A stretch of DNA of 15,823 nucleotides from JBMNQS01 sp050944255 (GTDB lineage Bacteria > Bacillota > Clostridia > Christensenellales > Maliibacteriaceae), in the NCBI GenBank assembly GCA_050944255.1, contig JBMNQS010000055.1:1-15823 (forward strand), given 5' to 3'. Position numbers and translations under genes: made by a program. Numbering within the stretch: the stretch's first letter is position 1; each line of letters opens with the position of its first letter. The notes beneath the pieces are model-generated. The model worked only from the letters and a program-made list of their open reading frames with translations, did no database searches and was not told where the DNA came from. Below, in pieces: positions 1 through 7,479 of this stretch.

Positions 1-4
1 ATTT

Positions 5-34
5 ATGGCCATACCTGCATGCAGGCATGGCCAT
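5..34. repeat. Imperfect 30-bp palindrome
   Basis: The two ATGGCCAT ends are inverted copies of each other and the centre CCTGCATGCAGG is a perfect 12-bp palindrome. Only one position pair (13 with 26) fails to match. It could be a cruciform or hairpin site or a dyad protein site. No gene can be assigned to it because the window starts here. Confidence 0.5.
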
Positions 35-60
35 GGATTTATATTATATTTTGGATACTC

Positions 61-251
61 CTCCGCGAAGCGTATAGAAGTCTTTTTGGAGTTCTTAGAA
101 CCTTTTTCTTCCAGAAAAAGGTTCTAAGCGGGTCCGGGCGGAGCCCGGCGATGGCTTGATGCCTCCGGCGGCCAAAGGCTCCGCCTTTGGATTCCGCCAG
201 GGACCATTGTCCCTGGACCCCCTTGCGCAAATGCCCGCTTGGGGCATTTGC
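61..251 (+). repeat. Modular hairpin repeat cluster, type A copy 1
   Basis: The unit opens with CCGCGAAGCG and an AAGTCTTTTTGGAG leader. A perfect 16-bp hairpin follows (94-109 with 113-128, loop TCC). Four further hairpins are packed behind it: 134-139/143-148 (loop GGA), 172-179/183-190 (loop TCC), 197-204/209-216 (loop CATT) and 227-236/242-251 (loop GCTTG). The same leader and hairpin recur at 283, 14695 (inverted) and, in a second subtype, at 15219, 15387 and 15482. A short reading frame across this block is only a by-product of the repeats. It is most likely a REP-like intergenic element; its mobilising enzyme is not in the window. Confidence 0.85.
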
Positions 252-282
252 GGGGTTTTAATCAACGCAGCTTTGATAAATT

Positions 283-369
283 TGCCGCGAAGCGGTATAA
301 AAGTCTTTTGGAGTTCTTAGAACCTTTTCTCCAGAAAAGGTTCTAAGCGGGTCAAGGGAAGAGCCCTTG
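283..369 (+). repeat. Hairpin repeat, type A copy 2
   Basis: It starts with CCGCGAAGCGG (itself a small hairpin) and the AAGTCTTTTGGAGTT leader. A 15-bp perfect stem follows (316-330 with 333-347), one base pair shorter than copy 1 because one T and its partner A are both missing. A short CAAGGG/CCCTTG hairpin (353-358/364-369) replaces the CCGGGC/GCCCGG hairpin of copy 1. This is the last element before the isomerase operon and could also act as a transcription barrier. Confidence 0.85.
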
Positions 370-417
370 CCTGCCGAAATTGAACGGCGCCCATCTTGCG
401 TTATGGCGCGGAAACAC

Positions 418-446
418 TTCCCATTTTATAGGCAGTATATTACAAT
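418..446 (+). promoter_or_regulatory. Candidate promoter of the isomerase-dehydrogenase-hydrolase operon
   Basis: A TTCCCA -35-like box (418-423) and a TACAAT -10 box (441-446) are 17 bp apart, about 45 bp before the GTG start at 493. The -35 match is weak, so the assignment rests on the -10 box, the spacing and the position in the only AT-rich stretch before the operon. Confidence 0.4.
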
Positions 447-492
447 AGCATATGTAGGCAGTTTAACAGATGCAGAAAAAGGAGGTAATCAA

Positions 493-1395
493 GTGAAAGA
501 TCCTATTCAAAAGTATTTTCATGTCGGCACGATCCAATGGATGAGCCATCCGCCCACCGACTACGATGTGGTGGACTCCGTCAAGGCCATCGCCTGCGAC
601 GAATATTTCGGCGCCCTTGAAATCGGCCCTATCGCCGATGACGAGACGCGCGGGAAAGTCAAGCGTATTTTGGAGCAGTCCCATCTGCGCATCGGGTACG
701 GCGCTCAGCCGCGTCTGTTGAGCACCGGCCTGAATCCCAACGATCTGGACGAAGAGGGCCGCAAGAAGGCGGAGGTCACGCTTCTGGAGGCTGTGGATGA
801 GGCGCAGTACCTGGGCGCCGGCGGCGTTGCCTTTCTCTCGGGCAAATGGCAGAAGGAGACCCGGGAAGAAGCCTACGCGCAGCTATTGAAAACCACCACC
901 AACGTGTGCGCCTACGCGGCCGAAAAGGGTCTGATGGTGGAGCTGGAGGTTTTCGATTTTGATATGGACAAGGCGTCCCTGATCGGTCCCGCTCCTCTGG
1001 CGGCCAGATTTGCCGCGGATATGCGCTGCGTCTGCAACAATTTCGGCCTGCTGGTGGACCTGAGCCATTTCCCCACCACTTATGAAACCTCGCAGTTCGT
1101 CGTGCGTACGCTGCGTCCCTACATCACCCATCTTCACATCGGCAACGCGGTGGTACAGCAGGGCAAGGAGGCCTACGGGGACATGCATCCGCGCTTCGGC
1201 TTCCCGAGCGGCGCCAACGATACGCCGGAGCTTTTGGATTTTTTCCGCGTACTGAAGCAGGAAGGCTTCTTCAATGCGGAAAATCCGTATATTCTCTCAT
1301 TGGAAGTGAAGCCCTGGGGCGACGAGGACGGCGACATCATACTGGCCAATACCAAGCGTGTCATCAACCGGGCTTGGGCACTGCTGGAAGACTAG
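493..1395 (+). CDS. Xylose isomerase-like TIM-barrel sugar isomerase/epimerase
   Basis: This 300-residue protein belongs to the AP endonuclease 2/xylose isomerase-like TIM-barrel superfamily, whose members use a divalent metal to isomerise or epimerise small sugars and keto acids. Motifs sit at the ends of predicted barrel strands: VELEVFD (about 149-155, candidate ligand E152), LLVDLSHFP (D189, H192), THLHIGN (H213, H215), H232 in DMHPRFGFP, and LSLEVKP (E271). I chose GTG 493 because an AAAGGAGG site lies 7-8 bp upstream; a longer frame from TTG 367 would begin inside the repeat hairpin. The stop codon abuts the ribosome site of the dehydrogenase gene, so the two are co-transcribed. The substrate is unknown. 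A hydroxypyruvate isomerase-type reaction would suit the next gene, but that is inference. Confidence 0.8.
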   Translation: MKDPIQKYFHVGTIQWMSHPPTDYDVVDSVKAIACDEYFGALEIGPIADDETRGKVKRILEQSHLRIGYGAQPRLLSTGLNPNDLDEEGRKKAEVTLLEAVDEAQYLGAGGVAFLSGKWQKETREEAYAQLLKTTTNVCAYAAEKGLMVELEVFDFDMDKASLIGPAPLAARFAADMRCVCNNFGLLVDLSHFPTTYETSQFVVRTLRPYITHLHIGNAVVQQGKEAYGDMHPRFGFPSGANDTPELLDFFRVLKQEGFFNAENPYILSLEVKPWGDEDGDIILANTKRVINRAWALLED

Positions 1396-1405
1396 GAGGT
1401 AACAC

Positions 1406-2365
1406 ATGACAAAAATTGTTGTTCTGGACGGCTATACCGAAAACCCCGGCGACCTGAGCTGGGGCGGCCTGGAGGCCCTGGGAGAACTGACGGTTTACGA
1501 CCGTACCCCGGCGGACCAGATCGTTTCGCGCATCGGCGACGCGGACATCGTATACACCAACAAGACACCCATCACCCGCCAGACGCTGGAGGCATGCCCC
1601 AACATCCGGTTCATCGGGGTACTGGCCACGGGCTACAACGTGGTGGACGTGGAGGCGGCCAGGGAGCGGGGCATTCCCGTGACCAACGTGCCCACCTACG
1701 GCACCGATGCCGTGGGTCAGTTCGCCATCGCGCTGCTGCTGGAAATCTGCCACCACATCGGACACCACAGCGACGCGGTGCACCAGGGGCGCTGGGAAAA
1801 CAGCCCGGATTTCTGTTTCTGGGATTACCCGCTGATCGAACTTCTGGACAAGACCATCGGCATCATCGGCTTCGGGCGCATCGGGCAGGTTACCGGGCGC
1901 ATCGCCCAGGCCATGGGCATGAAGGTGCTGGCGTATGACAGCTATCCAAACGATGCCGGCAGACAGCTGGCCGAGTACGTGGACCTGGATACGCTGTTTG
2001 AGCAGTCCGACGTCATCGCGCTGCACTGCCCGCTGTTCCCCGAGACCGAGGGCATCGTCAACAAGGACAGCATTGCCAAAATGAAGGACGGCGTGATCAT
2101 CATCAACAACAGCCGCGGCCCGCTGATCGTGGAGCAGGACCTGGCCGACGCGCTGAACTCGGGCAAGGTATACGCCGCCGGAGTGGACGTGGTTTCCTCC
2201 GAGCCCATCTCTTCGGACAACCCGCTTCTGAAAGCCAAGAACTGCATCATCACCCCGCACATCAGCTGGGCGCCCAAGGAGAGCCGCCAGCGCCTGATGG
2301 ACATCGCGGTGAACAACCTGGCGCAGTTTTTGAAGGGCACGAGCGTCAACGTAGTCAATCCGTAA
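1406..2365 (+). CDS. D-2-hydroxyacid dehydrogenase (glycerate/hydroxypyruvate reductase type)
   Basis: This is a full-length 319-residue NAD(P)-dependent 2-hydroxyacid dehydrogenase that should interconvert a 2-keto acid and a D-2-hydroxy acid in the cytosol. The Rossmann dinucleotide loop GFGRIG is at 155-160, with D178 at the end of the next strand, which favours NAD over NADP. The family's catalytic triad is complete: R237 in NNSRGP, E266 in SSEP, and H285 in PHISWAP. The PHISWAP form of the histidine motif is usual in the glycerate dehydrogenase branch. GAGGT precedes the ATG, and the gene starts 10 bp after the isomerase stop. Hydroxypyruvate or a related three-carbon keto acid is the best guess for substrate, without direct proof. 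Confidence 0.88.
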   Translation: MTKIVVLDGYTENPGDLSWGGLEALGELTVYDRTPADQIVSRIGDADIVYTNKTPITRQTLEACPNIRFIGVLATGYNVVDVEAARERGIPVTNVPTYGTDAVGQFAIALLLEICHHIGHHSDAVHQGRWENSPDFCFWDYPLIELLDKTIGIIGFGRIGQVTGRIAQAMGMKVLAYDSYPNDAGRQLAEYVDLDTLFEQSDVIALHCPLFPETEGIVNKDSIAKMKDGVIIINNSRGPLIVEQDLADALNSGKVYAAGVDVVSSEPISSDNPLLKAKNCIITPHISWAPKESRQRLMDIAVNNLAQFLKGTSVNVVNP

Positions 2366-2380
2366 ATGGAGGTGCTTCCC

Positions 2381-3043
2381 ATGAGGCGTCACATTCTCTG
2401 CCTGGGCGATTCCAATACCCACGGCTACTGCGCGGACTCCGAAGAATGCTACGATTCCGGCTTTGAGCCCTGGCGCTTTGACGAGGATGCCCGCTGGACC
2501 TGCCTGCTGCAAAAGCGGCTGGGAGAATCCTTTTTGGTCATCGAAGAGGGCCTAAACGGCAGGACCACGGTATTTCCGGACCCGCTGATGGAAGGCGTGA
2601 ACGCCATGGATTACCTTGCGGCCTGCCTGAAAACCCATCAGCCGCTGGATCTTCTGATCATCATGCTGGGCACCAACGACTGCAAGGCGCGCTTCTTGGT
2701 AAACGCCGCAGAGATCGCTCTGGGCATGGAACTGCTGGCCACCAGGGCGGCGCAGTTGCCCGTATGGCGCAAGAAGCCCAACCTGCTTATTGTGGCGCCG
2801 GCGCCCATCGGCGCGGACATAGACGCCTCTCCTTTGGGCCATCATTTCGGCGCAGGCTCCGTGGAAAAATCCGTGGCACTGGCCAACGCATACGAACAGA
2901 TGGCCAAAATCAACGGGTTCGCCTTCCTGGACGCGGGCCACTGCTGCACCGTCAGCCCGGCCGACTGTGTCCATTTAACCCGCGCCTCCCACGCAAGCCT
3001 GGCGCAGGCGCTGGAGAGCAAAGTGCGGGAATTGACCGCCTAG
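2381..3043 (+). CDS. SGNH/GDSL-family hydrolase
   Basis: This 220-residue single-domain hydrolase has all four SGNH blocks: GDSNTHG at 9-15 (nucleophile S11), a block II glycine in GLNGRT (57-62), GTND at 97-100 (N99) and DCVHLT at 195-200 (D195, H198). There is no signal peptide, so it is probably cytosolic and removes an acyl group from a small substrate. I preferred ATG 2381 to ATG 2366 because GGAGG at 2368-2372 gives an 8-bp spacing and overlaps the earlier ATG. It is the last gene of the operon and is followed by a strong terminator. Short SGNH proteins of this type include arylesterases and carbohydrate deacetylases; the real substrate cannot be read from the sequence. Confidence 0.85.
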   Translation: MRRHILCLGDSNTHGYCADSEECYDSGFEPWRFDEDARWTCLLQKRLGESFLVIEEGLNGRTTVFPDPLMEGVNAMDYLAACLKTHQPLDLLIIMLGTNDCKARFLVNAAEIALGMELLATRAAQLPVWRKKPNLLIVAPAPIGADIDASPLGHHFGAGSVEKSVALANAYEQMAKINGFAFLDAGHCCTVSPADCVHLTRASHASLAQALESKVRELTA

Positions 3044-3066
3044 CGCAAGTCTTTTCCCATAACAGC

Positions 3067-3094
3067 AAAAAAGCCCTTGTGAAAGGGCTTTTTT
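3067..3094. terminator. Bidirectional intrinsic terminator
   Basis: AAAAAAGCCCTT (3067-3078) pairs perfectly with AAGGGCTTTTTT (3083-3094) around a GTGA loop. The A-tract and T-tract give a U-run on both strands, so it can end both the plus-strand hydrolase operon and the convergent penicillin-binding protein gene. Confidence 0.92.
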
Positions 3095-3174
3095 CATTTT
3101 TATTTTGCGGCCAACCGGTACGCTCATGCCGGCCTTAATCTAGTACTCTCGCGCTGCATTGAGGAACAGCGTGT

Positions 3175-5205
3175 TCAATCGGCAAATATTGAACGTACGA
3201 TAGGGACGACGTAATGGCTGCCGCCCCTGCCCTTAACGTCCTCTATCATCGCCACCACCAGATACTGACTGGCCTGGTTTGTATCCGCCGGATAAGCCAC
3301 GAACCACCCCAGTTCCGTACCCTGCGTATCCTCCCTGGAACGTTTGATTTCGGCCGTTCCCGTTTTTCCGGCTATGGACAGGCCGTCGATTTTGAAGGAG
3401 TGGCCCGTGCCTCCCGGATTTTCAATCACCTGCACCATCGCGCTTCGCACAGCTTGAACCGCTTCGCCGCTGAATACGTCCTGCTTCCAAACCTGCGGGG
3501 CCTTTTCCTTTTCAAGATAGGGCGTCATCATATCGCCGCCATTGACAAAGGCCGAATAGATGCTGGCCATGTGGATGGGATTGATCTGCACCTTGCCCTG
3601 ACCATACCCGCTGTTTGCCACATCGATCTCATCATCAAACGCCAACGCCGTTCCGAACGTGGACGAACTCAGTCCAAATTCAAACGGTACCTCCTGGCCA
3701 AAGCCAAGGCGTTTGAGCCCGTCGGCAAACGAACTGCCGCCGATCTTCAGGGCCGCTTTCGCGAAATAGATGTTATCGGAATAAATGAGCGCATTTTTCA
3801 CATTGGCGGCGCCGCTGTACCGCGTCAATGTGGTGACATTGTAATTGTTCCAGTTGTCCTTCTTCCATGTGGTGCCGCTGGGGCCAAAATCCTCATCCGT
3901 GGCAAAGGCACCGCTGGTCAGCCCCAGCGCGGCGGTGATCGGCTTAAACGACGATCCCGGCACATAGGCCGCTTTGAATCGGTTAAACAGCGGCTTTAAT
4001 GCCTCGTCGTTGTACTTCGCCCACTTTTCTTCGGTAATCCCCAGTATAAAATCGTTGGGATCATACGACGGCGTGCTGACAAGCGCCAGTATTTCGCCTG
4101 TATTGGGCTGCATGACCACCGCCGCGGCCTTGTCATCCTTCATTTGATGATAGAGCTTTTCCTGCAGCGCCGAATCGATGGTCAGCCTTACATCTTCGCC
4201 ATCGCGGGCGGACCGCTCGGCCAGAACCTCTTTTTCCTGGCCATCCTTATCCACGATGTATATCCTGCAGCCGTCAACGCCTCGAATGCGCTCCTCCAGC
4301 AGGCTCTCCAACCCTATCTTGCCGATCTTGCTCGCCGCGGTATACCCCTGCCCCGCGCGCGCGTCAAGCTCCTCGGCATTGATGTTGTGCACATAGCCCG
4401 TCAGCGCAGCGGCCGCCGCGCCCAGCATATAGACCCTGTCCTGCACCGTATTGAGCATAATCCCCGCTATGGCAAGCAACTGCTCTTTTTTCTGCGTATC
4501 CGCGAGGGAAATATTTTTATCCAACGGAACAAACAGGTCGTCCCTGACCCATGCTTGTGAAAGTTTATCGTTGATCGCCTCCACCGGCATATCCAATATT
4601 TCAGCAACCGTCGCAATATCCGCTTCACGCGTTTCGGGGCTGATTTTTCCCGGAACAAAACCCACGGCATAAACATCGCTCTCGCCCACGAGCAGTTTCC
4701 CGTTTCTATCGAGAATACTGCCGCGCCGTCCTGGCGTCGTGGAAACGCGTACCTTGTCGTCGTCGTTGAGGTTGGGAAAGATGAGATTAGAGTTCCATTC
4801 CAGCTTATACTCGCCGCCGTATTCGGCCAGCACCGCAGTATTCTCAAACGTGATCTGTCCGGCCTGCGTATCCATCGTCGTCCGGTAGTCGATGGTCTGC
4901 CCGCCGCCGCTATCGCTGATGGAAATGGAGATGTTCGCGGCTTCTATGCCTTCATATATGTTTTTGTTGCGCGTCAGGAAATCTTCTTTCGATAGGGTGC
5001 TGTTTTCGCTGATAAAGTCGTACATTTTCTCGTAGTCCCGCTGGTTGACGGCTTCCATGTAGGCTTTAAGCACATCCTCGGCAAGGACAGGTTTCGGCGC
5101 CGGCGATGCAGATACATCCGCGTCCAGAGAGTCTTTGATGCCGGCGCACGCGGAACTAAGTAGCATCAGGCACACGATCACAACACATAAAAGCCTGTAT
5201 TTCAT
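3175..5205 (-). CDS. Class B penicillin-binding protein, MecA_N/PbpC-like lipoprotein
   Basis: This 676-residue D,D-transpeptidase would cross-link peptidoglycan outside the membrane. The N-terminus has a positive patch, a hydrophobic stretch and LSSAC, giving Cys20 as a probable lipid-anchored cysteine. The -3 residue is Ser rather than Leu, so the lipobox is not ideal. Residues about 40-150 resemble the NTF2-like MecA_N domain, and the pedestal/dimerisation part starts at RRGSILDRNG (160-169). The transpeptidase motifs are complete: SSFK (S418, K421), SDN (476-478) and KTGTAE (614-619). The layout matches Bacillus PbpC (PBP3) and the staphylococcal PBP2a family, so low beta-lactam affinity is possible but not proven. 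I used the second ATG because GAGGTGAG lies before it and the lipoprotein signal begins there. It looks more AT-rich than the ruv genes. Confidence 0.9.
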   Translation of the reverse strand: MKYRLLCVVIVCLMLLSSACAGIKDSLDADVSASPAPKPVLAEDVLKAYMEAVNQRDYEKMYDFISENSTLSKEDFLTRNKNIYEGIEAANISISISDSGGGQTIDYRTTMDTQAGQITFENTAVLAEYGGEYKLEWNSNLIFPNLNDDDKVRVSTTPGRRGSILDRNGKLLVGESDVYAVGFVPGKISPETREADIATVAEILDMPVEAINDKLSQAWVRDDLFVPLDKNISLADTQKKEQLLAIAGIMLNTVQDRVYMLGAAAAALTGYVHNINAEELDARAGQGYTAASKIGKIGLESLLEERIRGVDGCRIYIVDKDGQEKEVLAERSARDGEDVRLTIDSALQEKLYHQMKDDKAAAVVMQPNTGEILALVSTPSYDPNDFILGITEEKWAKYNDEALKPLFNRFKAAYVPGSSFKPITAALGLTSGAFATDEDFGPSGTTWKKDNWNNYNVTTLTRYSGAANVKNALIYSDNIYFAKAALKIGGSSFADGLKRLGFGQEVPFEFGLSSSTFGTALAFDDEIDVANSGYGQGKVQINPIHMASIYSAFVNGGDMMTPYLEKEKAPQVWKQDVFSGEAVQAVRSAMVQVIENPGGTGHSFKIDGLSIAGKTGTAEIKRSREDTQGTELGWFVAYPADTNQASQYLVVAMIEDVKGRGGSHYVVPIVRSIFAD

Positions 5206-5243
5206 TCTCAAACGCTCACCTCGTTTCCAATCCATCCATAGAT

Positions 5244-5255
5244 GTCATATATGAC
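5244..5255. promoter_or_regulatory. Perfect 12-bp palindrome at the PBP transcription start
   Basis: GTCATATATGAC is a perfect dyad. It lies 2 bp downstream of the -10 box of the penicillin-binding protein promoter, so it covers the expected +1 site. This is a usual place for a repressor operator. Which regulator binds is unknown. Confidence 0.45.
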
Positions 5256-5257
5256 TT

Positions 5258-5287
5258 ATTATAATTCAACAGCGGCCTTCACATCAA
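5258..5287 (-). promoter_or_regulatory. Promoter of the penicillin-binding protein gene
   Basis: Read on the minus strand, TTGATG (-35, 5282-5287) and a consensus TATAAT (-10, 5258-5263) are 18 bp apart, about 50 bp before the chosen start codon. The gene is therefore expressed separately from the queA operon upstream. The remaining 5288-5393 stretch is AT-rich, and I see no gene or convincing terminator in it. Confidence 0.7.
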
Positions 5288-5393
5288 CCTTAGAATAAAA
5301 AATAAAGATAAGTTCACATCATTATGAAAAATCACACATGCTTATTCCAATACATATAAACGACTGATTTTCATCCGATTTGGTTGGTTTGAA

Positions 5394-6419
5394 TCACAGT
5401 ATCAGCATGGCGTCGCCGAAGGAAAAGAAACGATAGCGCCGCTCTACGGCAAACCGGTACGCCTCCATCGCGTTTTCGCGGCCCATCCAGGCGCTCACCA
5501 GCATCAAAAGCGTGGACCTGGGCAGATGGAAATTGGTAATCAGCCCGTCCATGCCCCGGAAGATATAGCCCGGCGCAATGAAGATGTCCGTCCAGCCCGA
5601 CTGCGCCTTAAAGCGGCCGTTTGCATCGGCCACCGACTCCAGCACACGCACCGACGTGGTGCCCACTGCGATAATGCGCCGTCCCTCTTGGCGGGCCCGG
5701 TTGAGCAGTTCCGCCGTCTTTTCCGGCATTTCGTAGTACTCGCTGTGCATCACGTGCCGCGAGATGTCCTCCTCTTTCACCGGGCGGAAGGTGCCAAGCC
5801 CCACATGCAGCAGCAGCGGCGCGAAAATGACGCCCGCCTCTTCCAGCTTTTTCATCAGCTCCGGCGTAAAGTGCAGCCCCGCCGTGGGCGCGGCGGCCGA
5901 ACCGTCCTGCCTGGCATAAACCGTCTGGTAGCGCGTCTTGTCCTTCAGCTTTTCATGGATGTACGGCGGAAGCGGCATGGTGCCCAGTTCGTCCAGTATC
6001 TCCTCAAAGACGCCGTCGTACATAAACTGGAGCTTCCGCTGCCCCTCGGGCAGTTCCTCCTCCACTGTGCACCGGAGTTTTCCCTCTCCAAAGATAACTT
6101 CCGCTCCCACTTTCAAACGCTTGGCCGGCCTGACCAGCGCCTGCCAGCGATCGCCGGACTGCCTTGAAAGCAGCAGCACCTCCACGTGGGCGCCGGTGTC
6201 CGCCTTCACTCCAAATAGACGGGCGCGAATGACCTTGGTGTTGTTGATCACCAGCACGTCGCCGTCTTTGAGGTACCTGGGCAGATCATAAAAATGCGCG
6301 CACGCGCGCGCATCGGTTCGTCTATGGCAGATCAGCAGCCGGGAGTGATCCCTGGGCTCCACGGGCGTCTGGGCAATCAGCTCCTGCGGTAAAAGATAGT
6401 CAAAATCCGATGTCTTCAA
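5394..6419 (-). CDS. queA: S-adenosylmethionine:tRNA ribosyltransferase-isomerase QueA
   Basis: QueA transfers the ribosyl part of S-adenosylmethionine to 7-aminomethyl-7-deazaguanine in tRNA, making epoxyqueuosine in the queuosine pathway. The 341-residue length is normal for the family. Diagnostic stretches are the N-terminal FDYLLPQELIAQTPVEPRD, then DVLVINNTKVIRARL, PTAGLHFT and LHVGLGTFRPV, and finally GLITNFHLPRSTLLMLV. I placed the start at TTG 6419: AGAGGA lies 6 bp upstream and overlaps the ruvB stop codon, and the protein then begins at the usual KTSDFDY. The gene is 10 bp after ruvB and so is last in the ruv operon. The common partner tgt does not follow; a penicillin-binding protein gene does. 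Confidence 0.95.
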   Translation of the reverse strand: MKTSDFDYLLPQELIAQTPVEPRDHSRLLICHRRTDARACAHFYDLPRYLKDGDVLVINNTKVIRARLFGVKADTGAHVEVLLLSRQSGDRWQALVRPAKRLKVGAEVIFGEGKLRCTVEEELPEGQRKLQFMYDGVFEEILDELGTMPLPPYIHEKLKDKTRYQTVYARQDGSAAAPTAGLHFTPELMKKLEEAGVIFAPLLLHVGLGTFRPVKEEDISRHVMHSEYYEMPEKTAELLNRARQEGRRIIAVGTTSVRVLESVADANGRFKAQSGWTDIFIAPGYIFRGMDGLITNFHLPRSTLLMLVSAWMGRENAMEAYRFAVERRYRFFSFGDAMLIL

Positions 6420-6429
6420 GCCTGTTCCT

Positions 6430-7461
6430 CTAATCCAGTATGGAAATCTGGTCGTCATGGGGGGAGCTCGCCGGCGCGATACCCAAATGCCCGTACGCCA
6501 GCTTCGTGGCCACGCGGCCCCTTGGGGTGCGCATGAGAAAGGCAATCTGCAGGAGGTAGGGCTCATAGACGTCCTCGATGGTACCCGCCTCCTCGCCGGT
6601 GGCCGCCGCAAGGGTATCGAGCCCCACCGGCCCGCCGCCGAACTTTTCGATCATCACCCGCAGGATGAACCGGTCCACATGGTCCAGACCCAGATCGTCC
6701 ACCTCCAGCAGCGCCGCGCCGGCGCGGGCCACATCGTGGGTGATCCTCCCGCCCGCCTGCACGTCGGCAAAATCGCGGATACGCCGCAGGAGCCTGTTGG
6801 CCACCCGGGGCGTGCCCCGTGAGCGCCGGGCAATCTCCTTAGCGCCGTCCGGATCGATGGGAATCTCCAGTATATGCGCCGAACGCTCCACGATGGTCTG
6901 AAGCTCGTCCTCATTATAGAGCTCCAGGCGGTTGATGATCCCGAACCTGTCGCGCAGCGGCGAAGTGAGCATGCCGGCCCGGGTGGTGGCGCCCACCAGC
7001 GTGAACCGGGGCAGGTCCAGCCGGATGGAGCGGGCCGAGGGCCCCTGCCCCAGCATGATGTCCAGCACAAAATCCTCCATGGCCGGATAGAGCACTTCCT
7101 CCACCTGGGTATTGAGCCGGTGGATTTCATCGATAAAGAGGATGTCTCCCTCGTTCAGGTTCGTAATCAGGCCCGCCAGATCCTTGGGCTTTTCGATGGC
7201 CGGACCGGAGGTGACCCGAAGGCCCGTGCCCATCTCATTGGCAATGATGCCCGCCAGCGTCGTCTTGCCCAGGCCCGGCGGCCCGTACAGGAGCACATGA
7301 TCCAGCGATTCATGACGGCTGAGGGCAGCCTTCATGAAGATGTTCATTCTTTCCTTTACTTTTGCCTGGCCCACGTATTCGTCCATGGTCCTGGGCCGGA
7401 GCGTAACCTCGGTGACGTCCTCCTCACGAAAGCCGCCGGTGATGATGCGTTCCTCCTGCAA
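6430..7461 (-). CDS. ruvB: Holliday junction branch migration ATPase RuvB
   Basis: RuvB is the hexameric AAA+ motor that, loaded by RuvA, drives branch migration of Holliday junctions. The 343-residue protein has Walker A GPPGLGKT (60-67), Walker B LFIDEIH (108-114), sensor I GATTRAG (157-163) and the arginine finger region LRDRFG (169-174). A C-terminal winged-helix DNA-binding domain follows (PRGRVATKLAYGHLG). The start is TTG 7461, 9 bp after a perfect AGGAGG (7471-7476); no better ATG is nearby. It starts 18 bp after ruvA. Confidence 0.97.
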   Translation of the reverse strand: MQEERIITGGFREEDVTEVTLRPRTMDEYVGQAKVKERMNIFMKAALSRHESLDHVLLYGPPGLGKTTLAGIIANEMGTGLRVTSGPAIEKPKDLAGLITNLNEGDILFIDEIHRLNTQVEEVLYPAMEDFVLDIMLGQGPSARSIRLDLPRFTLVGATTRAGMLTSPLRDRFGIINRLELYNEDELQTIVERSAHILEIPIDPDGAKEIARRSRGTPRVANRLLRRIRDFADVQAGGRITHDVARAGAALLEVDDLGLDHVDRFILRVMIEKFGGGPVGLDTLAAATGEEAGTIEDVYEPYLLQIAFLMRTPRGRVATKLAYGHLGIAPASSPHDDQISILD

Positions 7462-7479
7462 GCAGGCTCACCTCCTTTT

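Noticed and set aside
39..230. 63-residue open frame on the minus strand
   Set aside because: It is a translation of the hairpin repeats, with no ribosome site and no recognisable domain.
367..492. Upstream extension of the isomerase gene from TTG 367
   Set aside because: The added 42 residues start in the arm of a repeat hairpin and lack a family match, while AAAGGAGG sits right before GTG 493.
1364..2512. Long minus-strand frame opposite the dehydrogenase gene
   Set aside because: Antisense shadow of a gene with clear catalytic motifs in a GC-rich genome; the product is low-complexity His/Arg/Val-rich with no domain.
5374..5393. T-arm-like GGTTTGAATC suggesting a tRNA
   Set aside because: The flanking bases do not form the 5-bp arm and no acceptor or anticodon stem is found.
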